Shown here piece by piece: positions 1 to 10,600 of a DNA stretch of 64,000 nucleotides (positions are counted from its first letter, which is position 1; each line of letters starts with the position of its first letter). Source of the stretch: Phyto melanocephala. Taxonomy: Eukaryota > Arthropoda > Insecta > Diptera > Rhinophoridae. Where the stretch lies: assembly GCA_941918925.1 (NCBI GenBank), contig OW799236.1:84780213-84844212 (forward strand), read 5' to 3'. The notes beneath the pieces were generated by a model. It did not search any database and was not told the DNA's origin. It worked only from the letters and a program-made list of their open reading frames with translations. The translations under genes were made by a program, and so were the position numbers.

Positions 1-13
1 GCTAGCGTATACA

Positions 14-140
14 TTAGGGTGATCAATTATTCGACATTTTCAAGAAACCGGGTTTCAAATAATTTGAAATTTAGAATTAAAAAAAAAACCGGTTGCTCTT
101 TTAAAAATTTAAAAAAGCCGGTTAACCGGTCCAATACATC
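14..140. repeat. MITE-like fragment with ACCGGTT motifs
   Basis: The stretch starts with TAGGGTGATC and has several ACCGG and GCCGGTTAACCGG words. The same start and the same ACCGGTT and TATTCGA words recur in the repeat at 15552-15951. The right end is not resolved. I read it as a fragment of the same small terminal-inverted-repeat family. Confidence 0.35.
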
Positions 141-1776
141 GTATTCGAATACAGGTATATATTCGTATACCTATGACAGAGATGCATATATAGGTATAAA
201 CTAGTTTGTTCTACGGTTAAATCGCATTGACACACATTCAATGGCATTTATTTATACAATACGAAACCAAGAAAAGCAAATCTTTAATAAATGTTGTTTA
301 AATTGTACAACAAAATGTTTCTTCTAAATTCTCTGTCGGTAGGAAAAAATGTCTTGAGCCAAAAACAATGCAATTTGAGCTTTTAATTCGATTACACACA
401 ATTTTTCTCTCTCTCTTTCGATTGGGACCAATCACTACCTTAAGTCTAGCACAACTGCTTGTAATCAAATTCATCTACCCTTGAGGGTTATTTCCGAAAA
501 ATTTATACTTTGTTTGCTATGGAACAAATGCAGCAGTTTCTGACTTAAGACCTTTTTGCTTAACTTCAAAAGACTGTTAATAGGTTTAAATTATAAATTT
601 TCAAAACTACAGATGAAAACTTTTGGTGATACAGCGCTATAAACAACTTAATTTTAGATTTTGTTTTATTTTATTGCCACAGTTAGTCTAGTTACGTTTG
701 TCTTTTAGTTTTTTTTCTTTCTTTGTGATATTTCTAGAAAAGTTATATTTAAATATGTTTGTTTATTGTTAAAATAAATAAAGCGGAAAAAGGCAAATAT
801 CAGCACATACACAGTAAAGTAGACAGTAAAGCGCAAACAATTAGCAACAAAAGGAAATATTACATATTATCACCTTAACGAAATGAAATTTCCCAGAAAT
901 CAATAAAAAGTAACAACAATTAACAAGACTAATAGTGTTTTCTTTTCTAACAAACAATGTTGCATTTTTATTATGAAACACTTTATAAAGGTCACATGTT
1001 CCCTAACAAAATGCTACCTTCATAATCAGCAGAACAGAACAGAAATTTTCAGCTTTTTTACTTGATAGCTGTATTTTTATGTAAAACTGCATTGCTTGCT
1101 TCCATTTTAATAATTTGGGACCAAAAATCATTTTAAACCACTAGAAAAACTTAATTCTCCTTTTTAATATCAGCTGTTAAAGAGAGCAATAATCTAACCC
1201 TTTGATTGAATTCAGGGTACGATATGTAACATTTTTTTCTCATTTTTATGGCAACATTATTACAAAAGAACGTGTCACCCGTTTATAATATTGCATATTT
1301 TCAAGAAAAGAACACAAAAAAGGCTTACGGCAGAATTAACTAATGCAACATTTACGTCAGAAAAGATAACACCATAAAAGAAAAATTCATAATCTGCTGA
1401 TCCTAAAAAATTTCTGCTACATTTACTTATTTACGGAATTTTTTTTAACAAATCCTGCACATTAAAAAAAAAATACTAATAATTTTCCCCCGAACATAAG
1501 CTGCTAATAATTTACAATAAGTTTGTTCATGCGAGAAATTTTTGACCACTACTGTAAACAAAATAGTATTTACATACCTACAGCATATCTGTGATACATA
1601 AATAGAGGAAAGCAGATGTTTTATTGGTGCACAACAAATACCCACTTAAATAAATGTGTCTTTATTAAAAAAAATAAATAAAATTATAGCAGCAGATAGC
1701 AGACAATAATAATAATCAACAAATATTATGATTAATACTTAAACATATAAACAAACAAGTAATCAAATATACTCCC
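141..1776. other. AT-rich stretch, nothing recognised
   Basis: Short A and T runs and scattered small open frames (at most 66 codons) without recognisable domains, codon bias or splice context. No repeat partner was seen in the window. Confidence 0.5.
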
Positions 1777-3019
1777 ATACAAACCGACATATCGTCATAT
1801 GTTTTCAAAAAAGCCCTAAGTGACAAAAAAATCAAAATCGGATTTTTGATTGATTATGATGTACCGTTTAGAGTAAAAGATTAACCAAAATTTTACACTC
1901 TTACAAGTAAAAATAATAGTCATAACAACCATATTAAAAAAGCTCTTAGTGCAAACGCAGATATTTTTTGGTTTTAGAACAAATAACAAAAACAAAAAAA
2001 AATGTATATAAGTGGGAACATCTAAATGATCTCAGGGGACGAATTACGGCATTCGAACGTGATCGAAATTTGAAAATTCTAATTAGAATATCTATAGCTA
2101 AAGCGCAGCAAACTCGTTCATTCGAGTAAAATTTCGATCGATATCAAATGCCGTAATTCGGCCCCAGGTATTCATATCAAAAGATTGTTATGATTTTTTT
2201 ATTAATTTATCAAGTGAAAATGATTAACATCCCTGCAGATAATATCGAACTGAATCGTCCATGGGACTAATGGACTAGTTACAATGTGGTCCTATGTAAT
2301 GCAGTAATGGACCGTGTCATTTTCAACAATGACAAGTTTTCGTAGTTTAACGATTGTATTAGTGTTGTCAAAAACTGTATAATGGTCATTTGAATACTTC
2401 ATCGAGTACTGCCAAAGAGTAGTTTTGGGAATACTCCGATGTAATGCAAAGCTAGATAATACAATTCTGCCCAAGGACATCGCATTGTTAAATCGTCCAT
2501 GTTTTCTCCATACATTTGGGTGGTATATTTGTATTTGTATCAGTCCACGTCCATTATGAAGTGTGCTTTACATGTGTGTTTATAAAACTATAGTTTTATT
2601 ATAAAAATTTCCTCTTATTTAATTTTTGTTTGTTGATTACCTTTTATGGCTATTCGTAAAACTAAAATAACATTTAAGTAAAAGTTATATATTTTATTTA
2701 ATAAATAAAAAAAATAAAAAAACATGTTTTAAGATTATCAAAACCATTTTTTGAACCGACGTTTGACTTTTTCGGTTTTAGAAAAATCAAATACCCCAAG
2801 GCGTAAGTTTTATATCTTTGCAAATAATAATTAAAAAGTCAATAGTTTTTATTTTTTATATATAAATTTTTTAAAGAAAATTCCGCTTAAACTGAATAAA
2901 TTTTTAAAAATTTTGGTTAATTTTCATATTTAATTTGTTTAATCTTCTGAAAAATTTTTTCAATATAACTTAGGGCTTTATTGAAATCATACGACGATAT
3001 TTGTCGATATGTTGTTTGT
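1777..3019. mobile_element. TIR element (about 1.2 kb) of unknown superfamily
   Basis: The left end (1777-1822) and the reverse complement of the right end (2967-3019) share CATACAAAC-CGACATATCG, TCATATG-TTTCAA and AAAGCCCTAAGT with small gaps. Weaker inverted similarity, such as TTAACCAAAATTTT, continues for about 120 bp inward on both sides. No transposase frame lies between. A separate palindromic MITE (2035-2165) sits inside. This is probably a non-autonomous DNA transposon. Exact ends and target duplication are not resolved. Confidence 0.45.
2035..2165. repeat. 131-bp palindromic MITE
   Basis: A left arm beginning GGGGACGAATTACGGCATT is the imperfect inverted partner of a right arm ending AATGCCGTAATTCGGCCCC. 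The arms are about 36 bp, joined by an AT-rich loop. It has no coding capacity. It is nested in the 1.2-kb TIR element. Confidence 0.7.
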
Positions 3020-3318
3020 ATATACAAATTAGATTAGAAGAGAAAACGTGAATAGCAATATGTGTACTTAGACCCATATAATTTTATACATCTCAGAAGT
3101 TTAATGCTAAAATAATTGACCCATTTCTAGCACATCAAAAGAAAAAATGTACCAATTGGGGTTGCAAAACGTGCCGCTTGTCATTTAACAAAATATTTTC
3201 TATTATTAAGAAAACTAAAAAAAAATCGAGCTACAAGTCGAAAGCCTATAAACTGATATATTTGGCTGTGCCAAGCGTTAGGAAAATATCAACCAAATCT
3301 CATAATTAGTTTTTGCAA
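2166..3318. other. AT-rich stretch, no gene
   Basis: Apart from the right arm of the 1.2-kb TIR element (up to 3019), nothing recognisable. The small open frames are not supported. Confidence 0.5.
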
Positions 3319-3819
3319 TCTATATATGTATATAAAAGTGAAACTCTGTCTGTCTGTGTGTGTTTGTGTTAGCTATAACCGATCGGACTCAAACTTTGGC
3401 AAGTTGTTGTACACATTCCAGGGAGTGTTTATGGGTGGCAAAAAGTGACTAGAAAAGTGGGTAGGACCACGGCCATAAAAAAAGTTATAATTTTGAGGTA
3501 CTTGCACTGGACCACTTTTTCTAAAACTTTGCACACACATATTGAGCTATCATGATTATAGAATTTAGTGATTAGAAAAGTGGGCAGTGCCACGCCCATG
3601 AAAAATAAGTTATCATTTTTAGCTACTTGCTCTGGTCCGATTTTTTTAAAACTTTGCACACATATTGAACACTCAAGATTTTACAATAAGAAATAAGTCC
3701 ATAAGAAATAAGTTATCAAAAGTTAAAATTTTTAGCTTCTTGCACTTGATATTCAATTAAAATTCAGAATGAATTTTTATTCATTAAGGGGCGTAGCAAC
3801 GCGCGCTGGGCTTTTCTAG
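3319..3819 (+). mobile_element. Non-autonomous Helitron, 501 bp
   Basis: It begins TCTATATATG and runs into GTGAAACTCTGTCTGTCTG. It ends with a GC-rich hairpin (GCAACGCGCGCTGGGC) followed by TTTTCTAG and then T. A 5' TC, a 3' CTAG and insertion between A and T, with a stem-loop just before the end, is the Helitron hallmark set. The interior holds imperfect repeats of a segment containing GTGGGCAGTGCCACGCCCAT and TTTGCACACA. No Rep/helicase is encoded. A second copy lies at 55240-55870. Confidence 0.75.
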
Positions 3820-4019
3820 TAAATAGATAAAAAGAACTTAAGTCTTAATGACTTTCATGTAAAGATTAAAATGAATTTGCAAATTGGTTTCAAGCCTTAG
3901 CTAAAGTAGTAAAAAACTAGTATATAAATTGGGTGGGCATGGCACTTCCCACTTTAAGATAATATTTTAAATATAAATTGTATAAAAATTTATTCTTGTG
4001 TATAGTTGACCTGTTGTTT
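3820..4019. other. AT-rich spacer
   Basis: Nothing recognised except TTGTATAAAAATTTA at 3978-3992, which recurs at 4399-4413 beyond the foldback element. Confidence 0.5.
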
Positions 4020-4399
4020 ATGTTGTTTTATTATTTCGGCTTGAGGTCATTATATAAATAATAAATAAAATTCAAAAACTTTAATTTTATTTTTATTTAC
4101 TTATTTTTATATTTCTCCTATATTTCGGTCAAAATCTCTGACCATCATCAAAAAAAAAAAAAAAAAAAACTCGGACAAATTTAACACCTCACTAATCAAG
4201 TTTTCTTTGATTTGTCCGAGTTTTTTTTTTTTTTAACTTTTATTATTTATTTATTTAAAATATCCCCCTGATGATGGTCAGAGATTTTGACCGAAATATA
4301 TGAGAAATATAAAAATAAATAAATAAAAATAAAATTAAAGTTTTTGAATTTTATTTATTATTTATATAATGACCTCAAGCCGAAATAATAAAACAACAT
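4020..4399. repeat. 380-bp foldback (long hairpin) element
   Basis: Two arms of about 130 bp (4020-4149 and 4270-4399) are nearly perfect inverted copies. The outer end reads ATGTTGTTTTATTATTTCGG and the inner end reads GACCATCATC against GATGATGGTC. The loop holds a run of A, an inner palindrome CTCGGACAAAT / ATTTGTCCGAG and a run of T. A 15-bp direct repeat (TTGTATAAAAATTTA) lies at 3978-3992 and 4399-4413 and may mark the insertion. The transcript would form a long double-stranded stem. No coding capacity. Confidence 0.85.
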
Positions 4400-4428
4400 T
4401 GTATAAAAATTTAACAAATTTTATTTGT

Positions 4429-4432
<4 letters not shown>

Positions 4433-4463
<31 letters not shown>
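4433..4463. repeat. (TG)n microsatellite
   Basis: An uninterrupted TG dinucleotide run of about 31 bp. Confidence 0.92.
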
Positions 4464-4466
<3 letters not shown>

Positions 4467-4794
4467 GCTTAAAAAAAATTATTAGGTAGAAAATTTTGAA
4501 AAAGAATTTTGATTTTGTATGTTTTTTTTCCTTATAAATTTGTTCTGCAACTGGAACTAAATCCAATAAAAATGGTATTAAAAGATCTATTTAATTGATA
4601 CGTACAAGTCACATTTTAGTAGATGGGTGTTAAAAGGGCCATGTTACATATAGAATCCACTATGAAGTATACTGTTTCATGGCGCTTTACCTGAATTTTT
4701 ATTTAAATTCGCAACAAAATAAAAATTGTGTATGTACACTTTAAGGTTGTACATTTAGGCATTATAAAATATTTTTTTTTTTTTAAATAGTAGT
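4464..4794. other. AT-rich stretch, nothing recognised
   Basis: No gene or repeat partner was seen in this stretch. Confidence 0.5.
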
Positions 4795-6110
4795 AACAAG
4801 TTAGATTGCTAAATTTGGCCCTGCCGAATTTGATAGTACTCTTCACTGTCTGTATATAATTTCTTTATCATAGCGTAGCCTAGATTTCAGATTTAATGTT
4901 GTTCTCTATTTTACTTAATTATTTCCGACGCCGTCCTTGATTTTGAATTTTTGCATAGTTAACCGAATTTGAAGCGGGTACATTTTTATACCCGCCACCA
5001 AAAAAAATGGTGGGGGTATATTCATTTTGTCATTCCGTTTGTAACACATCGAAATATCCATTTTAGACCCCATAAAGTATATATATTCTGAATCAGGGTT
5101 TGATTTGATGACGATCTAGCTATGTCCGTCCGTCTGTCCGTCTGTCCGTCTGTTGAAAGCACGATAGAGGTCGCACCGAAAAAGCTAGGGGACTCAAATT
5201 TTGCCAGAATCTTTCTTATAGACAAGGTTTGTTTGGTATTGAAAATGGGCTAAATTAGAATATTAGGAAGAGAGTTATAGCTCGAAAACCAAGAGTAGGT
5301 CGAAAAAACCGTGTCCTTCGAACATCGAATAAAATGAAATTGTGACCAAACCCATTCACGTAGACTCATGAAACTCCGAATTTATATTTCCTGAGTAAAA
5401 ACAATATTTTTTCCCGAAAATTATTTAAATCTATGCATTAGCAGAGGAGTTATCGATCAAAATGTACGAAAATTTATACCGCACAGTGTATTTTTTGGTA
5501 TATTTAAAAACAAAAACGTCATAAAAGCAACAAAATTGGATGTACGACTCTGAAATTTTGCACACTTTGCTTTTTGGTGAGGCGCTTTTTTGTAACGGAA
5601 AATCAATGTGCCACACCCACTTTTACGCCCACCTCCCATACAACGTTTTAACTAAAATTCATATAATTTCTCTATTAATAAAGATTTTGGAATAACAAAG
5701 GGCTATATTGAAACACCTAAGTTGTACTCATTCGCAGAAATAACTTTGACATGCCTACTACAACGCCCACTTTTCACGTTATCTACCGTTAATGAAATTT
5801 AAAAGCTCATAAAACCGCCAAAATTAGATGTATGATGATCAAATTTGCTACGTATATCCCCCTAGGCAATTTCATTACTGTGCCAGAAAATAAAGGTGCC
5901 ACGCCCACTTTTACGCCCACCTCCCACATAACGTTTTACCTAAAATTCATATAATTTCTCTATTAAAAAAGATTTTGGAATAATAAAGGGCTATATTGAA
6001 ATATCTAAGTTGTATTTATTAGCAGAAACTTTATTGACACGCCTACTTTAACGCCCACTTTCACTAAAAGACTAAATTTACGAAAACATTTTACTACTAC
6101 TATAGTTATT

Positions 6111-6727
6111 AAGGTTGGTTAAATTTTAAGGGCCGATGTTGATTTTAAATAAAACACAAATTATTTACGAAATTATTATCATTTATTTTTGTAATGATAA
6201 TATTTGTATGGTTCAATTATGTATTTAACAAAATATCGACCAAATGGCCCCCCATCCTTGGCGCAACTCCTCTATCTGATGGTCCAAATTTTCAATGACA
6301 ATGTTAAAGCTCAATTGTTAGGCATGATGATGAGGCGAGGTTGACTACTCTTTTGCCACACTATCGCAAACAACAGCAATAGTTCCCATTCAACGAACTA
6401 AGCAGGCATTCACAGATTTTCTAACACTTTATACAGACCTGTTTTGCAGAAATTTAAATATTTTTTACAATTCTCCTGATTGTGGACGAATTTGAACGAT
6501 TATGTTGATCAAAATAATTACGAAGTGCACAAAATGCATTTTGATTTGAACGCCCATTTTTATAAAAGAACCTGAATAACTTTAAAGCGTTGATCATTTG
6601 CGTATTTTTCCACGGATCAAATTGAGTAAGTGTGAGATTGAGAAATGTCAAGTGAAATGCAGAAAACAAATTTAAAGACTAGGTGTAGTTCAGCTTCAAC
6701 ATGGGCCCTTGAAATTTAACCACCCTC
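6111..6727 (-). mobile_element. Mariner-like deletion derivative (617 bp) nested in P copy 1
   Basis: Inverted ends of about 33 bp read AGGTTGGTTAAATTTTAAGG on the left and, reverse-complemented, AGGGTGGTTAAATTTCAAGG on the right. The minus strand keeps the start of a transposase (6454-6669), then frameshifted remains resembling the C-terminal tail of mariner-type transposases. The middle of the gene, including the catalytic centre, is missing. The equivalent copy at 46878-47484 is flanked by TA on both sides, the Tc1/mariner target duplication. Here only the right TA is left. Confidence 0.7.
6454..6669 (-). pseudogene. Truncated mariner-like transposase N-terminus
   Basis: The 71-codon frame holds FFYKNGRSNQNAFCALRNYF and then RSNSSTIRRIVKNI. 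This is the pattern of the paired helix-turn-helix DNA-binding region at the start of many insect mariner-type transposases (a YKNG-type motif, then a STIRRIV-type recognition helix). The frame stops soon after. The following minus-strand sequence has stops and frameshifts before a C-terminal-like segment containing QQLS and ENLDHQI. It cannot make an active transposase because all three catalytic acidic residues fall in the deleted part. Family assignment rests on remembered motif patterns. Confidence 0.5.
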
Positions 6728-7270
6728 TACAAAGAAAGTGATACATATTTTATTATAAAGAGATTATTCCATAGCGATTAACAAAATAATAAATATTGTG
6801 CTTTAAATATACACAAAATTGGTGGTGGGTATAAAAGATTCGGCACAGCTTGTTTTTACTTTGTTTGGCCCAAATATATAAATATTTAATATGCCATTTC
6901 CTAGTGGCGGCAGTTGTATTTTGATGATTAAAACTCAGTTAATTTCAAACCGGTTTTTTAGTTCTGCTCCTAATTAAGTGTGACAAGTGTGTTCAAAATT
7001 TACTTAGAATCTTTAAAAAAAGTTTTTTTTTGTGCTAAATTTCAGTAAAAATTCATTCCCGGATATTTCCAAAAGATTGATGCTTCATGTAGGTCTGCAT
7101 CACATCAAGAGTCTTCTTAAAGTCGATTTTAACTAAAACACGGACAGATAGGCATTACTCAAAAGACTCTCCTATTTATAAGTTTTAAGAAAATATTATG
7201 CTTTATTAAATGAGTATTGTAGAAACAACAAGCGAAAAGACAAAGTTATATATACCCTTGGCAGCACGTG

Positions 7271-7666
7271 TGTTGCGGCAGCAACCTAGTGTTCAATTTT
7301 CAGTTTGAGTTATAATAAAACGCAATACTTCGTCGGATTTATTGGATTTGTTTTATTATCTAAAATATAACAATTTTAGTGTAAAATACAGCATAAAGCT
7401 AAACAGAAAAACTTACTTAACTCTATCTTCTTCGGCGTCTTCTCTGGAATTAACGTTGTTTCAAATTTTTAAAACGATTACCCTTAAATGGGTATCACTA
7501 TACCGGGTATCGTAACTTAAAACCAGTGTAGACACGAAGTTAAATAATAATAAAAAAGAGAGTTGCCATAAGAACATTCTACCAATGGTCAACTTTAAAC
7601 AAATCATAAACAGGTGAATTAAATTCAATTTAAACGGTTACAAAATAAATACTTTCATTCGCAACA
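7271..7666 (-). repeat. 3' LTR of the BEL/Pao element
   Basis: 396 bp, TG...CA bounded in the element's orientation. It differs from the 5' LTR by G for A in CAGGTGAATT and C for A in ACTTTCATTC (plus-strand reading). A poly(A) signal AATAAA is present in the minus-strand reading. Confidence 0.95.
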
Positions 7667-7686
7667 TTCCGCCACCCGTGAGTCGA
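7667..7686 (-). promoter_or_regulatory. Candidate polypurine tract of the BEL/Pao element
   Basis: On the minus strand GGGTGGCGGAA directly abuts the 3' LTR (TGTTGCG). It is purine-rich and lies where the plus-strand DNA primer should be. It starts only a few bases past the Gag-Pol stop codon (7687-7689). Confidence 0.45.
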
Positions 7687-10600
7687 TCAGGGAGACTCAC
7701 CACCAACATCTAGAACAGCCAGCTTCGATGAGGGGCGTCGCAAATTTCCAACAGAAGTCTTTACCACTGCCGAACGAACCTGACCATCAGTCGCTGTAAA
7801 AACTTTATTGACAATTCCCTTTTTCCATTCGCCACGTGCCTCGTTATCATCACATATGATCACAACATCTCCGATTTGTAATGGCTTCACCGGTTGATAC
7901 CACTTGGTACGTCGTGTTAGGTCTGGAAGGTATTCAAGCACCCACCTCTTCCAGAAGGTTTGCTTTAATTGTTGCAATATGTGCCATTGCTTTTTAAGAA
8001 CAACTTTTTCGCCAACATTAGGAGTGCGTACAATATTTGGGCAGCCAAGTAAAAAGTGATTTGGCGTTAGTGGTTCGGCATCTGAGCTTTCCAAAGGAAG
8101 ATGGGTCAATGGACGGGAATTCACTAAATTTTCTGCCTCTATCAGCAGGCTATTTAAAGTCTCAGCTTGTGGCGACTTTTCCTTTAGCGTAAATGCTAAC
8201 ACGTTTTTAACACAACGAACCATACGTTCCCAAGCTCCACCGGCCGATGGATTGGCTGGAGTATTAAACACCCATTCAATTCCACGTTTTGTCAATTCGT
8301 CCGATAACCTTGCCTCGTCTAAAGCAAATTCCTCTTTACAAGCGCCTACAAAGTTTGTTCCTCTGTCGCTTCTTATACGAATTGGCACGCCTCTGCGATT
8401 AATAAAATTCCTTATGCACAATATAACTGCATCCGTTGACAGGTCTCTTGCCATTTCCACGTGAATGGCCCTCACTGTAAGACAAGTAAAAAGAGCTACC
8501 CATCTTTTCTCGCAACGACGACCAATTGAAACATTGAAGGGGCCGATATAATCAACTCCTGTATACGTAAACGGCCTCACATACGGCGTGAGTCGGTCCA
8601 CTGGGTGTTGGCCCATTAAGGGAGGCTTAGGGGTAGCCATTCTGTTTTTACATTCCTGGCACTTGCTTTTGGTGGATCTTACCAATTGTCTTAAGCAAGG
8701 GATCCAAAACTTTGTTCGAATTGCTGCGCATATAGCCTCTTGATTCTGGTGTCTAAATTGTTCGTGATATTGTTTTACAATTAACTCTGTTATGAGGTGA
8801 TTTTTAGGCATAATTATAGGCTGTTTTGTCATTTGTGCGACACATTCTGCATTATTTATGCGACCGGAGACCCGTATCAGTCCATCATGTCCCAAAAAAG
8901 GCGTTAATTTATATATAGGACTTCCATTACTCACCGGTTTTTCCAGTTTCAATGAACTATATTCTTCAGCAAATTTCTCCTGTTGAGCAGTTTGACACCA
9001 GAATCTTTCGGCCTCCTCTATTTCGTTAACCGTTAAGTACGAATGAAGATTAAGCACGGACTTTTTTTGGCCTAAGGAATAGCATCTAAATATTTTAACG
9101 GCACGTACCACCCAACATCTAATTCTTACTAATGTGTGGTACCTCGATTTTACACCATATGGAATCAGCGGATCGACGTTTGTTATTGTCAATGTATATT
9201 TCGTTCGCATTTCACAATCAACTTCATGTACATCAATATCCCCAGGCAGTTTTGGCCATTCGCATGTATCAGATTTTAGGAACTGGGGGCCGTTCAACCA
9301 ACGCGAGTTCAAAGAATTTCCTGAAAAATACTGGGGTCTTGTTGCATCGTCAGCAGGATTATTTGAACCGGGAACCCATCTCCATTGTCTTATTTCTGAG
9401 ACTTCTAGTATTTCGGCTATTCGGTGAGAAACAAATTGCTTATAAACCCGGCTGTCTGACTGAATCCATTTTATAACTGTCCTGGAATCAGACCAAAATA
9501 TTATTTGCCGCGGCTTTACGTCATGGCTGGAAACAATAGCCTCTTTTAACCTTGTGCCAAGTACAGCAGCCATCAGCTCAAGCCTCGGGATGGACAAGGG
9601 TTTTATAGGTGCACACTTTGATTTACCTGCAACGAACGTTACGCTTACATTACCCTCATAACATATTCTCCAATAACTAACAGCAGCAAATGCCATCTCG
9701 CTTGCGTCCACAAAGATATGTAAGTCAATTGTCGCCAAAGAGTTACTTAAATACAGTCCATAACACCTAGGAATCTTAACATGTCGCACATTTTCGAGCT
9801 CCTTGTACCACTCATACCATTTTTCGTATACTTGCAGAGGAATTGGCGAACTCCATTCAATATCGCACCTCCACAACTCCTGAAGTAGAATCTTAGACCT
9901 TATAACCATATTTGCCAAAAAACCAAATGGATCGAAAATTGACATTACCATGCTCAGTACTTCGCTCTTTGTAGGTCTTCGATTTCCACTTAAAACTGCT
10001 TCAGGGACTCTCGCAAATTTTAGTATAAAACAAAATACGTCGTCGGTAGGCGACCAAAAGAGCCCCAAGATTTTCTCCATTGTCGTTTCGCCTCCACATA
10101 AATCTGTCAAGTTAAGGTCATCATTACGTAGGTCCTTGTCAGTGACAGCACGCAAAAATTCTTTTGAATTTGACACAAAACCTCTAAGATCAAAACCAGC
10201 GTATGCATGAGTGTCTATTACATGCTTGGTTACTGCTACTGCTTCACTAATAGTATCAAAACTATCTACATAGTCGTCGACGTAGTGGCAGTCAACAATG
10301 GCCTTATAAGCTCGGGATCCGGGTTTCGCATAATTTGTTGCATTTAGATTTTTTACGTACTGTGCTGAGCACGGTGAACTGACCGAACCAAAAATCATGG
10401 CTTGCATTACATAAATATCAGGGGGTTTTGAACCATCACCATCTCGCCATAGAAATCTTTGCGCTGCCTGATCCTGTTCACGAACTCTTATACGATGAAA
10501 CATTTCCCGTATGTCTGCACAGACTCCAATTCGGTACTGGCGAAATCTAAATAATATTGACAAAAGAGGCTTTGGCTGATATTTTTCCGGACCTTTCAAT

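Larger units (their letters stand above)
4986..6852 (+). mobile_element. Helentron/INE-like composite element, P type, copy 1
   Basis: The 5' end is TTATACCCGCCACC followed by A's and GGTGGGGGTATA, a terminal hairpin, then TTTTGTCATTCCGTTTG. The 3' end has GGTGGTGGGTATAAAAG, which pairs with the 5' end as a subterminal inverted repeat, then ATTCGGCACAG. The last part of the 3' hairpin is deleted, leaving CTTG. Inside is a tandem repeat of about 280 bp built around CCACGCCCACTTTTACGCCC (from 5600 and again from about 5880), followed by a mariner deletion derivative (6111-6727). The paralogue at 44913-47627 has the same order. No protein is encoded by the element itself. Confidence 0.75.
4795..7270 (-). 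mobile_element. Old Helentron/INE-like copy (L type), split by a nested copy
   Basis: The left end (4795-4985) reads as the reverse complement of the shared 3' terminus of this family (AACAAG...GCCGAAT). The copy resumes at 6853 and ends near 7270 in the reverse complement of the shared 5' hairpin (TATATACCC...). Across the junction, GGGTACATTTTT + ACTTTGTTTGGCCC can be aligned with the uninterrupted copy at 49070-49130. This shows that the element at 4986-6852 inserted into this one between T residues. The BEL element then inserted at its far end. Heavily decayed and non-coding. Confidence 0.6.

Noticed and set aside
5022..5639. 60-67-codon minus-strand frames in P copy 1
   Set aside because: They are antisense to a non-coding dispersed repeat and are not kept open in the paralogue at 44913.
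9132..9476. 97- and 114-codon plus-strand frames inside the BEL element
   Set aside because: Antisense shadows of the pol frame with no domains.
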